From Cladorrhinum sp. PSN259 (Eukaryota; Ascomycota; Sordariomycetes; Sordariales; Podosporaceae), in assembly GCA_033725935.1 (NCBI GenBank), contig MU867081.1, positions 124,001-188,000 on the forward strand: 64,000 nucleotides of DNA. Direction: 5' to 3'. This document shows, one piece after another, positions 44,393 through 55,480 of the stretch (position 1 is its first letter; every line of letters begins with the position of its first letter). Made by a program: the position numbers and the translations under genes. The notes beneath the pieces were generated by a model. It was not told the DNA's origin, did no database searches, and saw only the letters and a list, made by a program, of their open reading frames with translations.

Positions 44393-44789
44393 TAATAAGG
44401 AAATTGATCTGCATGTCAGCCCCAAGTGCAAGCCACCTGAAAATTACAGTAAAATAACGTTTTTAAAACATATACCTAGACACACGCTCCCACTTTCCAA
44501 GTGCCGGTTGATACTGCAAACGCGTTGGCCTCACACAAGCGTGCAGAATGAGGTTATTATCAGAACCGTAATACTAGCAAATTATTCATAACGTAGCCTT
44601 TCAGTTATTAGCGCGGCTAGATACGAGGGCAAGGTGTGGTGTAAATGCACGTGACGCAACTTCGATTACTGGAAATTCTTGTTGGCCAATGCAGACGCCT
44701 TGGTAATTTGGCTGTGGATTACACTACATTTCAAATCTGGGCTGAAAATTGGGGCGTTGTGGTGGTGCATGTGGCTGACTTCCGTATTG

Positions 44790-44835
44790 GGTTTAGATAC
44801 CGGCGCATTATCCAGAACATACCGTCGCTTTATCC
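44790..44835 (-). repeat. right terminal inverted repeat
   Basis: 46 bp, identical to the reverse complement of 44347-44392. Perfect identity suggests a recent insertion. Confidence 0.95.
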
Positions 44836-45776
44836 ATCCAGGCCCAGATCGTGTCTCAGCATCACATCTGTCTTTGTCTCTCTTTCTCTGTATGCGCGAC
44901 ATCCTGCAAGCCAACATGGCAAAATCAGCCTGAATGAGGAAAAGGGCAGCAGCACCGCGCATCCTCGCATCCTCGCATCCTAGGAACATGTTGCAACATC
45001 GCGACAAGCGCCGCAACCCTTCCAGGTTGAGCCATTTCTCTCTCTCTTGTCTTTCTCACTCTGCCTCTCCCGACCTCCCGCAGTTGTGCCGGCGAATTTG
45101 GCCGCATTTCCCCGAACGAAGGTTGCGTTCATGTGCCATTTGCTGCCGTCCGCGTCTTCGTAACGGGAGCAAAGGATGCATTCACATGGCGAGAAGTCTC
45201 TTCCTGAGTGGTTCACAGCGAGGAAATATTTCCAGATACACACACACATATTCTTTCTTCTACCCCTCTTCAGCAAGCCACCAACATTTACCACGTGTTT
45301 CTGGCAAGGCAAATCTGAGATTGGGATGCATTCATTATCTCTGGAGATACCCGACAAACTCCGATGAAGGTGGGTTGATTGGTACCCGATGAGGCATGGC
45401 CGCTGGGAAGCTGCATCGAGGCGGTTGGACGGTTGAGAGCCACTTACGCAACCTTGGAAAATGTTAACTCGACGCTGCTGTCAGCTTTCCCTTTTTTACG
45501 CTTTTCTGTTTTTGAAACAAATTTGGAGTTTGGTGTCACTATGTGATTCTGCCTCGGTGTATTTGCCTATGCGGCATTTAAAACGGTTCCCTTGGAAGGT
45601 GAGGCGGCAGCGGTCCGACTGGGTGGACTGCCTGCACTGGATGGAAAGCAAGAATTCTCTGGTGCGCCGTTTCTGTCAAAACTCGATGATGCTACTGTTG
45701 GCTTTCGTCTTACGTAACAACACCAGCATTTTATTTGGACCTCGACCCCAGGCGCGATCCTATCACGATTTACATT

Positions 45777-46646
45777 TTACTCCTTTCCGTTATCCTTACT
45801 CCCGTCCTCGCTTTTCTTCTCGTTGTCATCCTTTTTCTCAGGCTTGCTCCCCTCAATAGCCTCGCCAGTCTCCTCATCGCACTTCTCGCTGTCCCCGCTC
45901 AGCCCAGCCCACTTTACCAACCCATCCTTGATATCCACCACCCGCTGGGGATAAAACATGTGACACTCGGCCTTGAACGCCTCCCTCCCTTCCTTGGTAT
46001 TAATCCCTTCAATCAGCGTCGGAAATAACAAGATCATGTTCCTGCCCTCGTCCATGATGGGAGTTTTGCAGTACCCGCACTGCACCTTGCAAGGCAAGTG
46101 ATGCGTTGTCTTCTTGGAGGTGGGATCGTACCACGCAAGGTCGTGGTGGCCCTTGGTGAAGTTGATGTCTTCCTTGTGGAAGATGGCGGCCCATTGAAAC
46201 GGGGCGCCGTGCATGCGCTGGCAGGTGGTGCAGTGACAGTACTTGGAGGCTAGGGGCTTCTCCCGGGAGAGCTGATACTCGATTGCGCCGCAGTGGCATT
46301 TGCCTTTCCATTTGGTTGGGAAGTTGTCATTGGACTCGTGAATGCTGTAAGGGGCGCGGAATTTCCATTGATCTTCCGGGCGGTCGGTGCGAGAGGAGGC
46401 TTGGAACTGGTGAGGGTGCTCGGCATGGTCGTCGTTCCCGTTGGCGTTGGCCGCACCTCCAGAATTGGTGTCATCAGTTGTGCGTCTGCGCTTGGCAGTG
46501 TTGTCGGGTTCGACGGGGGCCGAAGTGGATGACATCTTGATGAATTGGTGATTGGAGACGGTGGTGGATGACCTAAGGGTAGTTTGGACTTTAGTGAGGG
46601 TTTTGGCCACTTGAGGGAGGCAAGGTCGACTGCGGAAAAGAAACAT
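45777..46646 (-). CDS. GFA-family (glutathione-dependent formaldehyde-activating/CENP-V fold) protein
   Basis: 289 residues from the first in-frame ATG. The zinc-binding cysteines of the GFA fold are present: CHCGAIEY, then YCHCTTCQRMHGAPF, then VQCGYCKTP. The first 37 residues (MFLFRSRPCLPQVAKTLTKV...) are basic, hydroxylated and free of acidic residues, as in a mitochondrial presequence. An internal ATG (complement of 46533-46535, MSSTSAPVEP) would give a 252-residue form without it. The C-terminal 40 residues are a Lys/Asp/Glu-rich low-complexity tail (KPEKKDDNEKKSEDGSKDN). Family members bind glutathione adducts or zinc; activity is rarely shown. A second GFA gene lies at 55481-56122. Confidence 0.88.
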   Translation of the reverse strand: MFLFRSRPCLPQVAKTLTKVQTTLRSSTTVSNHQFIKMSSTSAPVEPDNTAKRRRTTDDTNSGGAANANGNDDHAEHPHQFQASSRTDRPEDQWKFRAPYSIHESNDNFPTKWKGKCHCGAIEYQLSREKPLASKYCHCTTCQRMHGAPFQWAAIFHKEDINFTKGHHDLAWYDPTSKKTTHHLPCKVQCGYCKTPIMDEGRNMILLFPTLIEGINTKEGREAFKAECHMFYPQRVVDIKDGLVKWAGLSGDSEKCDEETGEAIEGSKPEKKDDNEKKSEDGSKDNGKE

Positions 46647-48377
46647 TCGGCAAGGGGAAGTCCGCTCAAGCCGTTTGCTGGTCAAGTGCCGGGCGCCTCC
46701 GGCTCAATAATATACGTCTAGGGGTTACGCTACTTGAGATGGCCAGTATCTGGTAGTAAAAGTGTTGTGGGGAGGACGAGTGTCTACCGAGAGAGATGCG
46801 GTTGCGTCGGTCAGTCGTTCAAGAGTTTGGCGTAACAGCAGTTAAGAATTGGGGAGGTGGCGGATATAAATGATGCCACTATGCAATCCAAAATGTTTTG
46901 AAAAGGTTGTGTATTCAACCTTCGAGTCCAGCGTGTCATTGATCGTCAAACGGTCACTCCAAAGAACTCGTGACGTCATTACATGCCAAGACCTACCCAC
47001 TTACTCAGGGGGAGCTGAATGGCTGTTGTTATACTGTCGATACTTCTGAATTGTTGACATGGCGCGGGAATATCCCAATTCCGGGAATGGAACCCCCCTC
47101 GTTAGCAACGGCAATGGCTTCACGCTGAACCATCGCAGCATATCATATCGTCGACCCCACAAACGAACACGAATTAGCAGAACATCGGTTGACGTTGAAT
47201 GTTGTGGTCCCAGTTATTCGAATCCTACCATCACAGTGTAGAGCGAGGTGGTTAATAAGGAAAAAAAGAAGGACAAGACAGTTGGCATAGCTGGAAAACA
47301 TCTGATCTACGTTTTTATCTCAGACCTGAAGGCTCTGGAATCCTCGTTGTGTGTCCAATGGGCCTCCAGGACAAGGTACTCAGAACTCGGGTGCCTTCAA
47401 CTTTTGGTTAATCAAGTCAAGCTGCAGCGGGGCCTTTTCAATAATCCACCTGTACTTCATCACAAAGAGGTCTGTGTTTTGTTTAGAGTAGGTATACATC
47501 TCAATGTGTCCGAGTCTTTTCATCTCATTGTTACTCATCATGACCAAAGTCCGAAGTTTGTCGACCATCAAGGCTGTCTTTGGTACCTCTTTAGACTAGT
47601 TACACTGCCGCTAGCTAGCACAATAGCGTTTGCTTGAGAAAAGGATACGCTGTGCTCCATCCCTGAGGATACTTCCTCGTGGCTTGTTGGAAACGCCAAG
47701 ACGCTCAAGACGGTCAACCCACTAGCTCTGGCATATTGTAGATACTCTGGAATTTGCTGGGTGTTTCACGATGGAAATATCTTGCTGGAGGTCCTGGGAC
47801 AACACATCGCTGGAAGATGGCACAATGGGCTGATCCCCGAGGTTGTGTTGATACATCTTTAAGCATGTGAGACTGATTAAAAGAACAAACCAATCAGAAA
47901 CAGGAAACTAGAAAAGGGGCCAAAACAGGTATGGATAAGATTCCTTTCTTCACCGCCTTCTCTATTAAGTAGGCGAAATCCTGCGGACCAGAGCTACGGG
48001 TCGGATCCTTGTCCAGAACCTCTTCTAGGCCTCTTCCCCCAGGTCTTCAGCTGGGCGCTAGCACCCCAATGGATCTAAATGTCAATAGTGCGGCTTGGTT
48101 CAAATCCACGAAATTTGATATTGATCCAATAGCGCGTTTCGCGGTGGACATGACAAAATGAACCGGGTTTGTTAGTGATGATCAAGAATTGTGCCGTAAT
48201 AAATAGCAGAGAATCCCAGATTTGCATGTTTGGATTTTTCTCCAACGTCCACTCGTCGTTCTCACGGTCCTTCTTGTTGCCCTGTTTTGTTGTGTTGTTC
48301 GCTTTGAACGACACGTTACACTCTTTTTACCCATCAATAACACTCTTTTATACAAAAAAAAAGTTTACATTGGCACT
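46647..48377. other. intergenic
   Basis: A minus-strand frame at 47380-47571 reads like protein (EMKRLGHIEMYTYSKQ) but has no complete gene around it; it may be a fragment. Nothing else is supported. Confidence 0.45.
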
Positions 48378-49482
48378 ATGAGGTCCTCAAGTCTCTGCTT
48401 CGGCGCCAGCATCCTGGCCGGCATGGCCAATGCGGCCTGTACTCCGTGCGGTTCGGTAAAGTGTCTCGGTGCACTGGCCGCGGACCCGGCCGTCGGAGAG
48501 TCATTTTGCTCTTCCTTCCTATCTCTCTCTCCCGCCACAGCCACTGTCACCGAGGTTGAGACGGTCACTACAACCCAAGTCGCCGTTGAGACAGCCTTGA
48601 CAACCGTTACAGCAGTCAGGGGCACCGTCACTGTGTAAGTCTCTTTCTGCGCAGTCTGGCCTGGGAGAGACGTAAACTCACTAATAATAAAACAGGACCA
48701 CCGGCGAACGTACAACCCTTTACCAGAAGCGAGCTCCGACCATCTCCACCCTTGTCGAACCAGCGCCAACCTCGTCTCCCGATCAGGAAGGGGAAATTGT
48801 CTCCAAGTGTTCGTCCAACGATGCTCGCATCAGCAAGGCCTGCAATTGCTTCCTGTCAACCGCCGCCGGCTCAACCGTGACCGTCACTGAAACTGCCACC
48901 GCTACCGCGGGTGTTGAGGCTACCAGCACCGTCGTCGAGACCGTCACAACCGATGCCGTTGCTACCGTCTCTGTCGCTCCACCCGCGTATACGGTCCCTG
49001 CCAACGTCATCGTCAACGGCGGCTTCGAGAACTACGCGACAACCCAGAATATCTCTCCATGGGTCGTCTCAACCACGAGCGGGAACGGCAGGGTCGAACC
49101 CATCTACCCCCTCAGCGTCTGCGGACCTAATGGCGATTGCCCCGGCGGTCAGGTCATTATCCGCGTCTGGCCTCCCACCTCAGGCTCCGGATACGTCAGC
49201 CTCACCGAGACTTTCACAGGACGTCCATCCACTACCTACAATGTTTCCTTCCTCTACCGCTGCCTCAACTATGACGCGAACACCCGCATCAAGATCCTGT
49301 ACAACAGTGTTGCTACCGGCCCTGATGCCTTGTGCCCCAATGGCAACTTCAACAGGGCCACCGGCTTCCAGTTCACGACGGATTCCACGGGCACGGGCGA
49401 GATCCAGATTCGCTTTTCTAATCCCTCTAATCTCCCTTACCTCTACTGGTATGCCGACGACTTCAAGGCCATTGCTGCGTAG
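48378..49482 (+). CDS. secreted protein with carbohydrate-binding-like C-terminal domain
   Basis: Exons 48378-48634 and 48696-49482 (61-nt intron) encode 347 residues. A signal peptide (MRSSSLCFGASILAGMANA) is followed by a Cys-containing N-terminal segment (CTPCGSVKCLG ... FCSS), Thr/Val-rich linkers (TVTEVETVTTTQ, and ATSTVVETVTTDAVATVSV) and a second Cys pair (KACNCF). The C-terminal roughly 160 residues start at VIVNGGFENYATTQNISPW and end at WYADDFKAIAA, the pattern of a CenC-like (CBM4/9-type) galactose-binding jelly-roll. Such fungal proteins are wall- or matrix-associated. The ligand is unknown. Confidence 0.85.
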
Positions 49483-51471
49483 ACGTAAATCTGGCAGTAC
49501 TTGATTATGTTGCGCTTGTATATCGACCTTTGTCGCTCCGTCTCGTTGCTTGTATTTGCCGAGTTCTTGTTGGATAGAAGCTGCACCCATGATATAGTTG
49601 GAGTGATAGAGATGGAATCAATTACTGGATGCCATGTAAACAATAAGTCAACCAGCTTTATAACAAGTGCCAAACCCCTCATCTCAATGGTAATGACATG
49701 TCCTCGGTCGTGTTGTCAGGTTCTCCAAGACTCCGTCTTCCCATTACTGGCAGGGGATACTGGAATTGTCAGCTGAAAAGAGCCATCAGTTTATGAATAT
49801 GAAGAGAACCAATCAAAAACCAGGAATCACCTACCCAAGACGGCACGGTATCATGAAATAAGCTCGGAATAATCCGTTCCCGGCACAGTCAGGTCCCTGA
49901 ATGTAAGACTGTGTTTTGCCTAAACCCCGTTAGCTAATACATCTGCACGATAGAGTGCAACCACTTTAATGAGCCCCAATCAAGACACTGCAGTAGCGAG
50001 ACGATCCACAACAAGGGTCCAGTCTTGTCTGCGGCAGGCCGTTCATCGCCCGATTTGATATCTCTCTCTGATGGACCCTTTCAGACCTGCCCACCGGCTT
50101 GACCACCCTCCTCACAAGCTTTGCTTCGTTGATCGAAGGGTAGTATTTACGGCCAATCCGGTCTGGCCGTTGAAGATCCCATGTTGTGTGACGACAAATC
50201 AATCAATTCTGACAGGCACGAAGGGCGATCTAGGACTATACAATCGCCTGTAACGTTTCGGTACCGGCCGCGGTGGTTGCCCGATCGAGACTTTACATTC
50301 AACTGACAGCCGATGTGATCAAAGCTTCTAGAACAACTCGCCTTGTCCCGTTTCTTGACACTTCAGAGTGTCTCGGCACTCAATTTCTAGACCGTTATCC
50401 TCGCCTGTCAATGCTACTCAGCCCCAGAGCTGCATGGCTTGCAAGCATGAGACAGGATAAGTTCTAATCTTCAGAGATGATTGCAACATTGCTCTCGCCT
50501 ACCTTGACTTGTTTTGTTTTGGCCGATAGTGATACGGGCCGGATGTCTCCAAGTCTTTGAACCCTTTCATGCAAGTCTTGATGGCTTACCTGCGGGAGGA
50601 AATGTTATCCTGATCTGGAAAAGGGACTGTTTACATGTTGAGAGATCCTAGAGAACTTGAGCCTGAGCCGAAGGCTCTGCCGTAAGCCTCTGAAAGGCAA
50701 CTCCGGGGCCTGCAGTGAGCCATGCCGGCTTCCAGTTAGAGTGTAAATCTCCACAATTGTCTTGCTACCTACTTCCTGATCACTGGCCAAGGGCGGAAAT
50801 ATTGCGCACTTCATTGCGGCTGATCTCATGGACCGATGGTAAATGATCCTGTGCAGAAATTGAGTATGAGACTTATCTGTAACACGAGCGGGGGAGACTC
50901 AGCTTTTCCCAGGCAAGTACATCGTCGACGGCATACTTGTAGCCCACATGCGAAGTATAATGGCTCGAGCCTGATCGTCGCTTCGAGAGTCGCCCCTTTA
51001 CATGTACGCAAAGCCAACTGGAACTCTACCGAAGCTCCAGTCTTTGGTTCCATGTCGCCTCAGACGATCCTGTGCTTCCATGCCACTATCCAGCCGTCCA
51101 TAACCCTCCAGGACTGCGACGTTCCAGCGTGAGAATGTGACGATGAGTGAGGAGAAGTCGAATAATCAATATCGAGAGCGTCAAGTCTCGGCAATGATCA
51201 ACAGCATCAGCATTCTACGACTGTAAAAGGAAATCATCTGTTGTTGCCTTCGGTTAATCTCAGTCTTGATCAGCTTCAACTGCGCAAGAGCTGGAGAGAA
51301 GAAGGCCAAAGATACGAGCCCTGAAAATCTATAAAGACTCAACTTCCATCCCGCTTCAAAGTCCAATTTCTTTTCCTCACCACCATCAGCCTCCCCAGCA
51401 TCCAAAGCCCCTTCAACAGCTTCATCAACAACACTCTGAGTTTTCTCAACTCCCAAGAAAATTCATCCAAA
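49483..51471. other. 2-kb intergenic region
   Basis: No frame with domain or splice support. The end carries the promoter of the next secreted protein. Confidence 0.5.
51330..51336 (+). promoter_or_regulatory. TATA box of the eight-cysteine secreted protein
   Basis: TATAAAG lies about 140 bp before the ATG, followed by a CA/CT-rich leader ending in CCAAAATG. Confidence 0.5.
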
Positions 51472-51917
51472 ATGCAGCTCACCATCACCCCCGTCATTGC
51501 CCTCCTCCTCGCCTCCCCGGCCCTCGCCGCTCCCTTCGCCGAGGCCGAGGCTGGCCCCAGCGCCGCCGACATCGTTGCTCTCCCCCGCGACATGACTCCC
51601 CGCGCCAACTTCAACGAAGCCGAAGGTACCTACCTACCTACCTTGCTTTCCCACCTTACACCTACCTATTCTTTGGTTCTCTACAATAAGTGACATTTGC
51701 TAACAAAAAAACAATAGTCTTCTCCTTCGAGACCCCGGCCTCTTGCTCGATCTTGGGCTGCATCAGCGTCATCGGCCAGGCCGTTTGCATCGCCGACGCC
51801 ATCGAGGCCGACGACTACAAGAGCATCCTCACCTGCGCCAAGAAGAAGGAGCTGTGCGGCTGCGCCGGCTGCTTCAGCCAGCTGAACAAGTTCCTGGAGA
51901 AGTGGGGACTCTGCTAG
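51472..51917 (+). CDS. small secreted eight-cysteine protein
   Basis: Exons 51472-51625 and 51718-51917 (92-nt intron whose 5' end lies in a TACC repeat) encode 117 residues. A signal peptide (MQLTITPVIALLLASPALA) and an acidic/Ala-rich propeptide-like stretch precede a mature domain with eight cysteines spaced C-x4-C-x8-C-x15-C-x6-C-x-C-x2-C-x13-C, ending at GLC. The even cysteine count and small size are typical of disulfide-stabilised fungal effectors or wall proteins. The helical, saposin-like spacing resembles fungal calcium-binding-protein-like families, but I am not sure of that assignment. Confidence 0.82.
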
Positions 51918-52861
51918 ATGTCTTTTCGACCTAGGCAAGATTCATTCAAGCTTGCTTTGATGGCACTGGCTACACATCATTGATGGACGGTTGATGGTGG
52001 AAAAAAGGGGATGGGTGGAGAGAGTGGATGAAGCTGAGGTGTGCTGGAAGGGGGCTGCTGGGCTGGCTTAGGTGGATGGATCATGTACATGTAGTCCTTT
52101 TGCTCAGGGGACTTTTTTCTTTATTAGTGTGTGTGTGAGTTTGTTTAGTGCTTGTAGTCACTCCTTTGCAAATCGATCGATCGAGTTTGTTTTTAAAAAA
52201 GTTCTTTCGGGTTGTGCCATGTTGACCAGGGGACAAGACGAAAGGGAAATTGTGGAGAAACTTGAAAAAGTAGTTGTTTTGTGATTTTTTTTCTCCTATT
52301 TGCGCTTGCGCGTCAGTGTGGAGGATTTCTGGACAAGTTTCGACCAATCGAAATTTCGTGCTTCTTCCCCCAAAGTTGGGCGTTTTTCAGATTTTTCTCA
52401 TTACCAGTCATTTCCTCACAACCGACTCACAACATCGAACGGTGGCGTCCAACTCCGGCTGCGCAAGTCTCAGCCGGCGGCTCGAGTAAACTGATAACCG
52501 CCATTCCCAACTGAAACGCAAGGCAGAATATAGTTTCAAGCCAGAGGGCGGACAGAGCTCCTCTCATTGGTTGCGATGTCAGATCGACTGAGGCGGAGCG
52601 CATGTTGGTTGCACAGAGAGGTCGGCCATCTCACTGGTCGTTGTTGGTACAGCCCCCGCACCGTACACCACTCGTGCATCTGTGGGCTATTTTCTCGAGA
52701 TTCGTCGGCTTGTGTCACTAGGCTCTATTTGCCATATGAATGGACCCCTTCGTCACTGATCCTCATCTCCATCTAACTTCATGTTGTTCAGCGCACGCTG
52801 TGTCTTGACCTCGTCTCACACTGCCTAGCAACGTACCTCGCCTATCTGGGCCATCGTCATC
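51918..52861. other. intergenic
   Basis: No coding region is supported. A GTGTGTGTG run lies near 52127. Overlapping short frames at 52274-52514 on one strand are noise. Confidence 0.5.
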
Positions 52862-54976
52862 ATGGAGGCTGCGGGTCTCGCCATCGGCATCGCGGGCCTC
52901 TACACGACATGCCGGGATTGTTACAGCTTCTTCACGACCGTGAAGACGGCAGAGGCCGAAGCCTCAACGCACCTTCGCGAGTTGGTGATCCAACAGTCAA
53001 TTCTCAAGGCCTGGGGCTTCCATTGGCAGATCCAGAGCGATGACGGTGACGGTTCACAGCAGCCTGAGCTCAACCGCACCACCCAAAAGCGGACGAAGCT
53101 TCACGAGTACCTCTTGAGCAATCGGTTCAAGGCCGAAGGTGTCTTCAACGCTCTTTCTGCTCTTGCCGATACGCTTTCGGACCAGGAGAAACTCATCAAG
53201 CGCTACGGAATCCAGCTTCAACCAAGGCAAGCAATCCAAAATACATCGCAGTTAACCAGCAACGTCCAGTTGAGCATCCAGAACACCGCGATCGAGGACA
53301 TCAAGCCAGTCATAAGTGAAGTCAAAAACCGTCTTTCCGTGCTCAACAAGTTCAAGTGGGCTCTGAAGGACAGGGACAACTTCAGGGCACTCATCTCCGA
53401 CCTGAGATCTCATAGCGAGGCACTCTATCGCCTTTGCCCTGAAACTGCATTCCGATCCATGAACATCTACCTCACCATTGACTGCTTGGCTGGGCAGGAG
53501 TCGCCGGCAGGTCTGAAGTGGACTTCAATGCTCGCAGCCGAGCATGCAGAGGTCGACGAGAGGTCTTCGGTGCGAGAAGGCTACAAACTGCTAGCTTCTG
53601 CTGCCACTTTGAAAGCATCTGTTAATGAAAACAGAGGAAAGGTGCAAGCTGATGCCGGTTCGCTCACCAGTATTGAGGAAACGCAGCCCGAGATGTGGTA
53701 TCTAGGGAAGGGTCTCGCACTGTTCAAAGGCCAAGTCGTTTACGTCGAAATGCGAGACTATCGCGGACCGCCGCTAGAACTGACCCCAGAACAAAAACAG
53801 AAGATCAAGCGTCGGAAGCAGCGTCAGCGGCGGCGCCGATTGCGATCGGACAGCAGTAGCGACGAGACTGATGACGAGCCCATCGAGATTGTCAGACCAG
53901 CCGACCCCAAGCTTCGCACGCTCATTAAAAACTTCTTCAACACCTTCCGAGGCGAGGATGCAATGAAAAACGTCTATGGCTTGAATATTGCCGGCATGAT
54001 TGATCACACGGAAGGCGAGCACGAAGGCCATTGCAGCATTCTCTACAAGCTACCCGGCACGATTGGTCTTCCGAGTCGCGAGCGACCCGCTGAGAACCTG
54101 AGGCTTCGCGCACCCGTGACGCTCAAGTCTCTCCTTGGGAACAAGGAACAAGAGGGCATCCGGTCTACTCTTGGGGCGCGGTTCGAGTTGGCCAGGAATC
54201 TTGTGCGTGCTGTTTGCCTGCTTCACTCCAGCGGGTGGTTGCACAAAAACATTCGCGCAGAGTCGGTCATGTTCTTTCCGGAACATGTCAATACGCTCCA
54301 GGAGGATCGTTACGAGGTCAAAATCGAGATCGACGTATCAAAGCCTATTCTGATGGGCTACATCTTCTCGCGTCCAGACGACATCTTCTCTCGTTCAGAC
54401 GACACCATTCGAACGGTCCAGGAACCGTCTGATTCCCCAAGGAGCAAGCAACCTGAAATTCGATTTGAGATACTGTCAAATAACCCCAATTTTTGGAACG
54501 CGCCTGAGTTGTTAGAAGAGGACGCAAAACCAAAGCGCAGAAGGGGAGCCTCTCAGGCTAGCAGTATCTACGGTCATGACATGCTCAAAAGGCACACTGG
54601 AAACGAAAAAATAAAACATATCAGCGTCAGCGGCTTCACAATCGACTACTATCAGCATCCTGCAAAGCACGCGGATCCCAAACGCCAGTATCGCCATGCA
54701 TACGACGTATACTCTCTCGGTATTCTCCTACTCGAAGTCGGACTGTGGCAGGAATTGAGGGCATATAACGACGATGATAACGAGGACCAGTATGAGCGAA
54801 GACGATGGATTTGCCGCCAATATCTGGATCGCCTCAGATGGGAATGTGGAGACGTGTATGCCGATGTGGTGCTCAGCTGTCTCATGGTCGATAGCACGGA
54901 TGATGAAGTGGCGAAGGCGAGCGAGAGGGAACTATGTGCCAGACTTGTAGCTGACCTGGAGGGCTGTCAAGCCTAA
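52862..54976 (+). CDS. HeLo-domain pseudokinase protein
   Basis: A single exon of 704 residues. Residues 1-60 (MEAAGLAIGIAGLYTTCRDC, YSFFTTVKTAEAE) match the start of the HeLo (prion-inhibition-and-propagation) domain, the membrane-targeting helical bundle of HET-S-type death executioners; the helical region extends to about 210. A Lys/Arg-rich linker (KIKRRKQRQRRRRLRSD) follows. The C-terminal half has a protein-kinase fold: ELARNLVRAVCLLHSSGWLH leads into a catalytic loop HKNIRAESV, where HRD is HKN, and the DFG segment is replaced by MGYIFSR. Subdomain IX reads YDVYSLGILLLEVG. It is therefore a predicted pseudokinase. The order HeLo then pseudokinase parallels animal MLKL, a necroptosis executor. 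A role in incompatibility or regulated death is inferred. Confidence 0.88.
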   Translation: MEAAGLAIGIAGLYTTCRDCYSFFTTVKTAEAEASTHLRELVIQQSILKAWGFHWQIQSDDGDGSQQPELNRTTQKRTKLHEYLLSNRFKAEGVFNALSALADTLSDQEKLIKRYGIQLQPRQAIQNTSQLTSNVQLSIQNTAIEDIKPVISEVKNRLSVLNKFKWALKDRDNFRALISDLRSHSEALYRLCPETAFRSMNIYLTIDCLAGQESPAGLKWTSMLAAEHAEVDERSSVREGYKLLASAATLKASVNENRGKVQADAGSLTSIEETQPEMWYLGKGLALFKGQVVYVEMRDYRGPPLELTPEQKQKIKRRKQRQRRRRLRSDSSSDETDDEPIEIVRPADPKLRTLIKNFFNTFRGEDAMKNVYGLNIAGMIDHTEGEHEGHCSILYKLPGTIGLPSRERPAENLRLRAPVTLKSLLGNKEQEGIRSTLGARFELARNLVRAVCLLHSSGWLHKNIRAESVMFFPEHVNTLQEDRYEVKIEIDVSKPILMGYIFSRPDDIFSRSDDTIRTVQEPSDSPRSKQPEIRFEILSNNPNFWNAPELLEEDAKPKRRRGASQASSIYGHDMLKRHTGNEKIKHISVSGFTIDYYQHPAKHADPKRQYRHAYDVYSLGILLLEVGLWQELRAYNDDDNEDQYERRRWICRQYLDRLRWECGDVYADVVLSCLMVDSTDDEVAKASERELCARLVADLEGCQA

Positions 54977-55480
54977 GCTTCATGCCTTGGAGACTATCAG
55001 CGAGCATCTATAGACCAGCTCAATGTGAGAGACTACATAGCATCGTGATGACAGATAACCACTCTCCGAAATATGACAGGGCGGCTCTAAACTCGTCCAA
55101 TGTCGCCCATCCATCCTCATATCGAAGCACAATTTCTCCTGGCTGCCCGCCTGTTACGCTCTGTGCGTAATAACCCCTGCTATGCCGGTGGCAGCGGAGG
55201 AGCAACTGAGTTTAATGTTGTTGCAGTCGACTTCCTTGGTAACTAGATAAATAGTCCAACAGCTATACACAGGGCAACGGCAGCTGTGGCGCCAATCCCA
55301 ATCCCAATTGCAGCGTGAAGTCAAAGAAGGGCGTGTCATTGGCCATAGGCGAGGTTGACTCCCGTCTTGTGTGGTTCATCGCTGCAAGGCCACTTCTTCA
55401 TTGCGTTTATAGTTATTGGCGGGTGCTCCATCTTGATGGATGTAAGCTTTGTTGGTTTTGGTCCTGACTATTGCTCATGA
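54977..55480. other. intergenic between convergent genes
   Basis: 3' flanks only; the short frames show nothing recognisable. Confidence 0.55.

Larger units (their letters stand above)
44343..44840. mobile_element. non-autonomous DNA transposon with 46-bp inverted repeats
   Basis: A perfect 46-bp inverted repeat (44347-44392 and 44790-44835, beginning GGATAAAGCGACGG) brackets about 400 bp without coding capacity. The 11-mer GGCCCAGATCG occurs directly outside on both sides in the same orientation (44332-44342 and 44841-44851), as expected of a target-site duplication. An element of about 0.5 kb, long terminal inverted repeats and a 9-11 bp duplication are typical of Mutator-like non-autonomous elements. 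The superfamily is inferred, since 4-5 bases lie between the duplication and the perfect repeat. Confidence 0.85.
42830..45776. other. 2.9-kb intergenic region with a transposon-like element
   Basis: No gene is supported: the many frames at 43046-43711 and 44933-45392 lack domains and overlap on both strands. It holds a GA repeat at 42905-42932, the inverted-repeat element at 44343-44840, and three tandem GCATCCTC copies near 44958-44982. Confidence 0.55.

Noticed and set aside
47380..47571. 63-codon minus frame resembling protein
   Set aside because: Looks like a fragment of a coding region, but flanking frames do not extend it by splicing; could be a relic. Not enough evidence.
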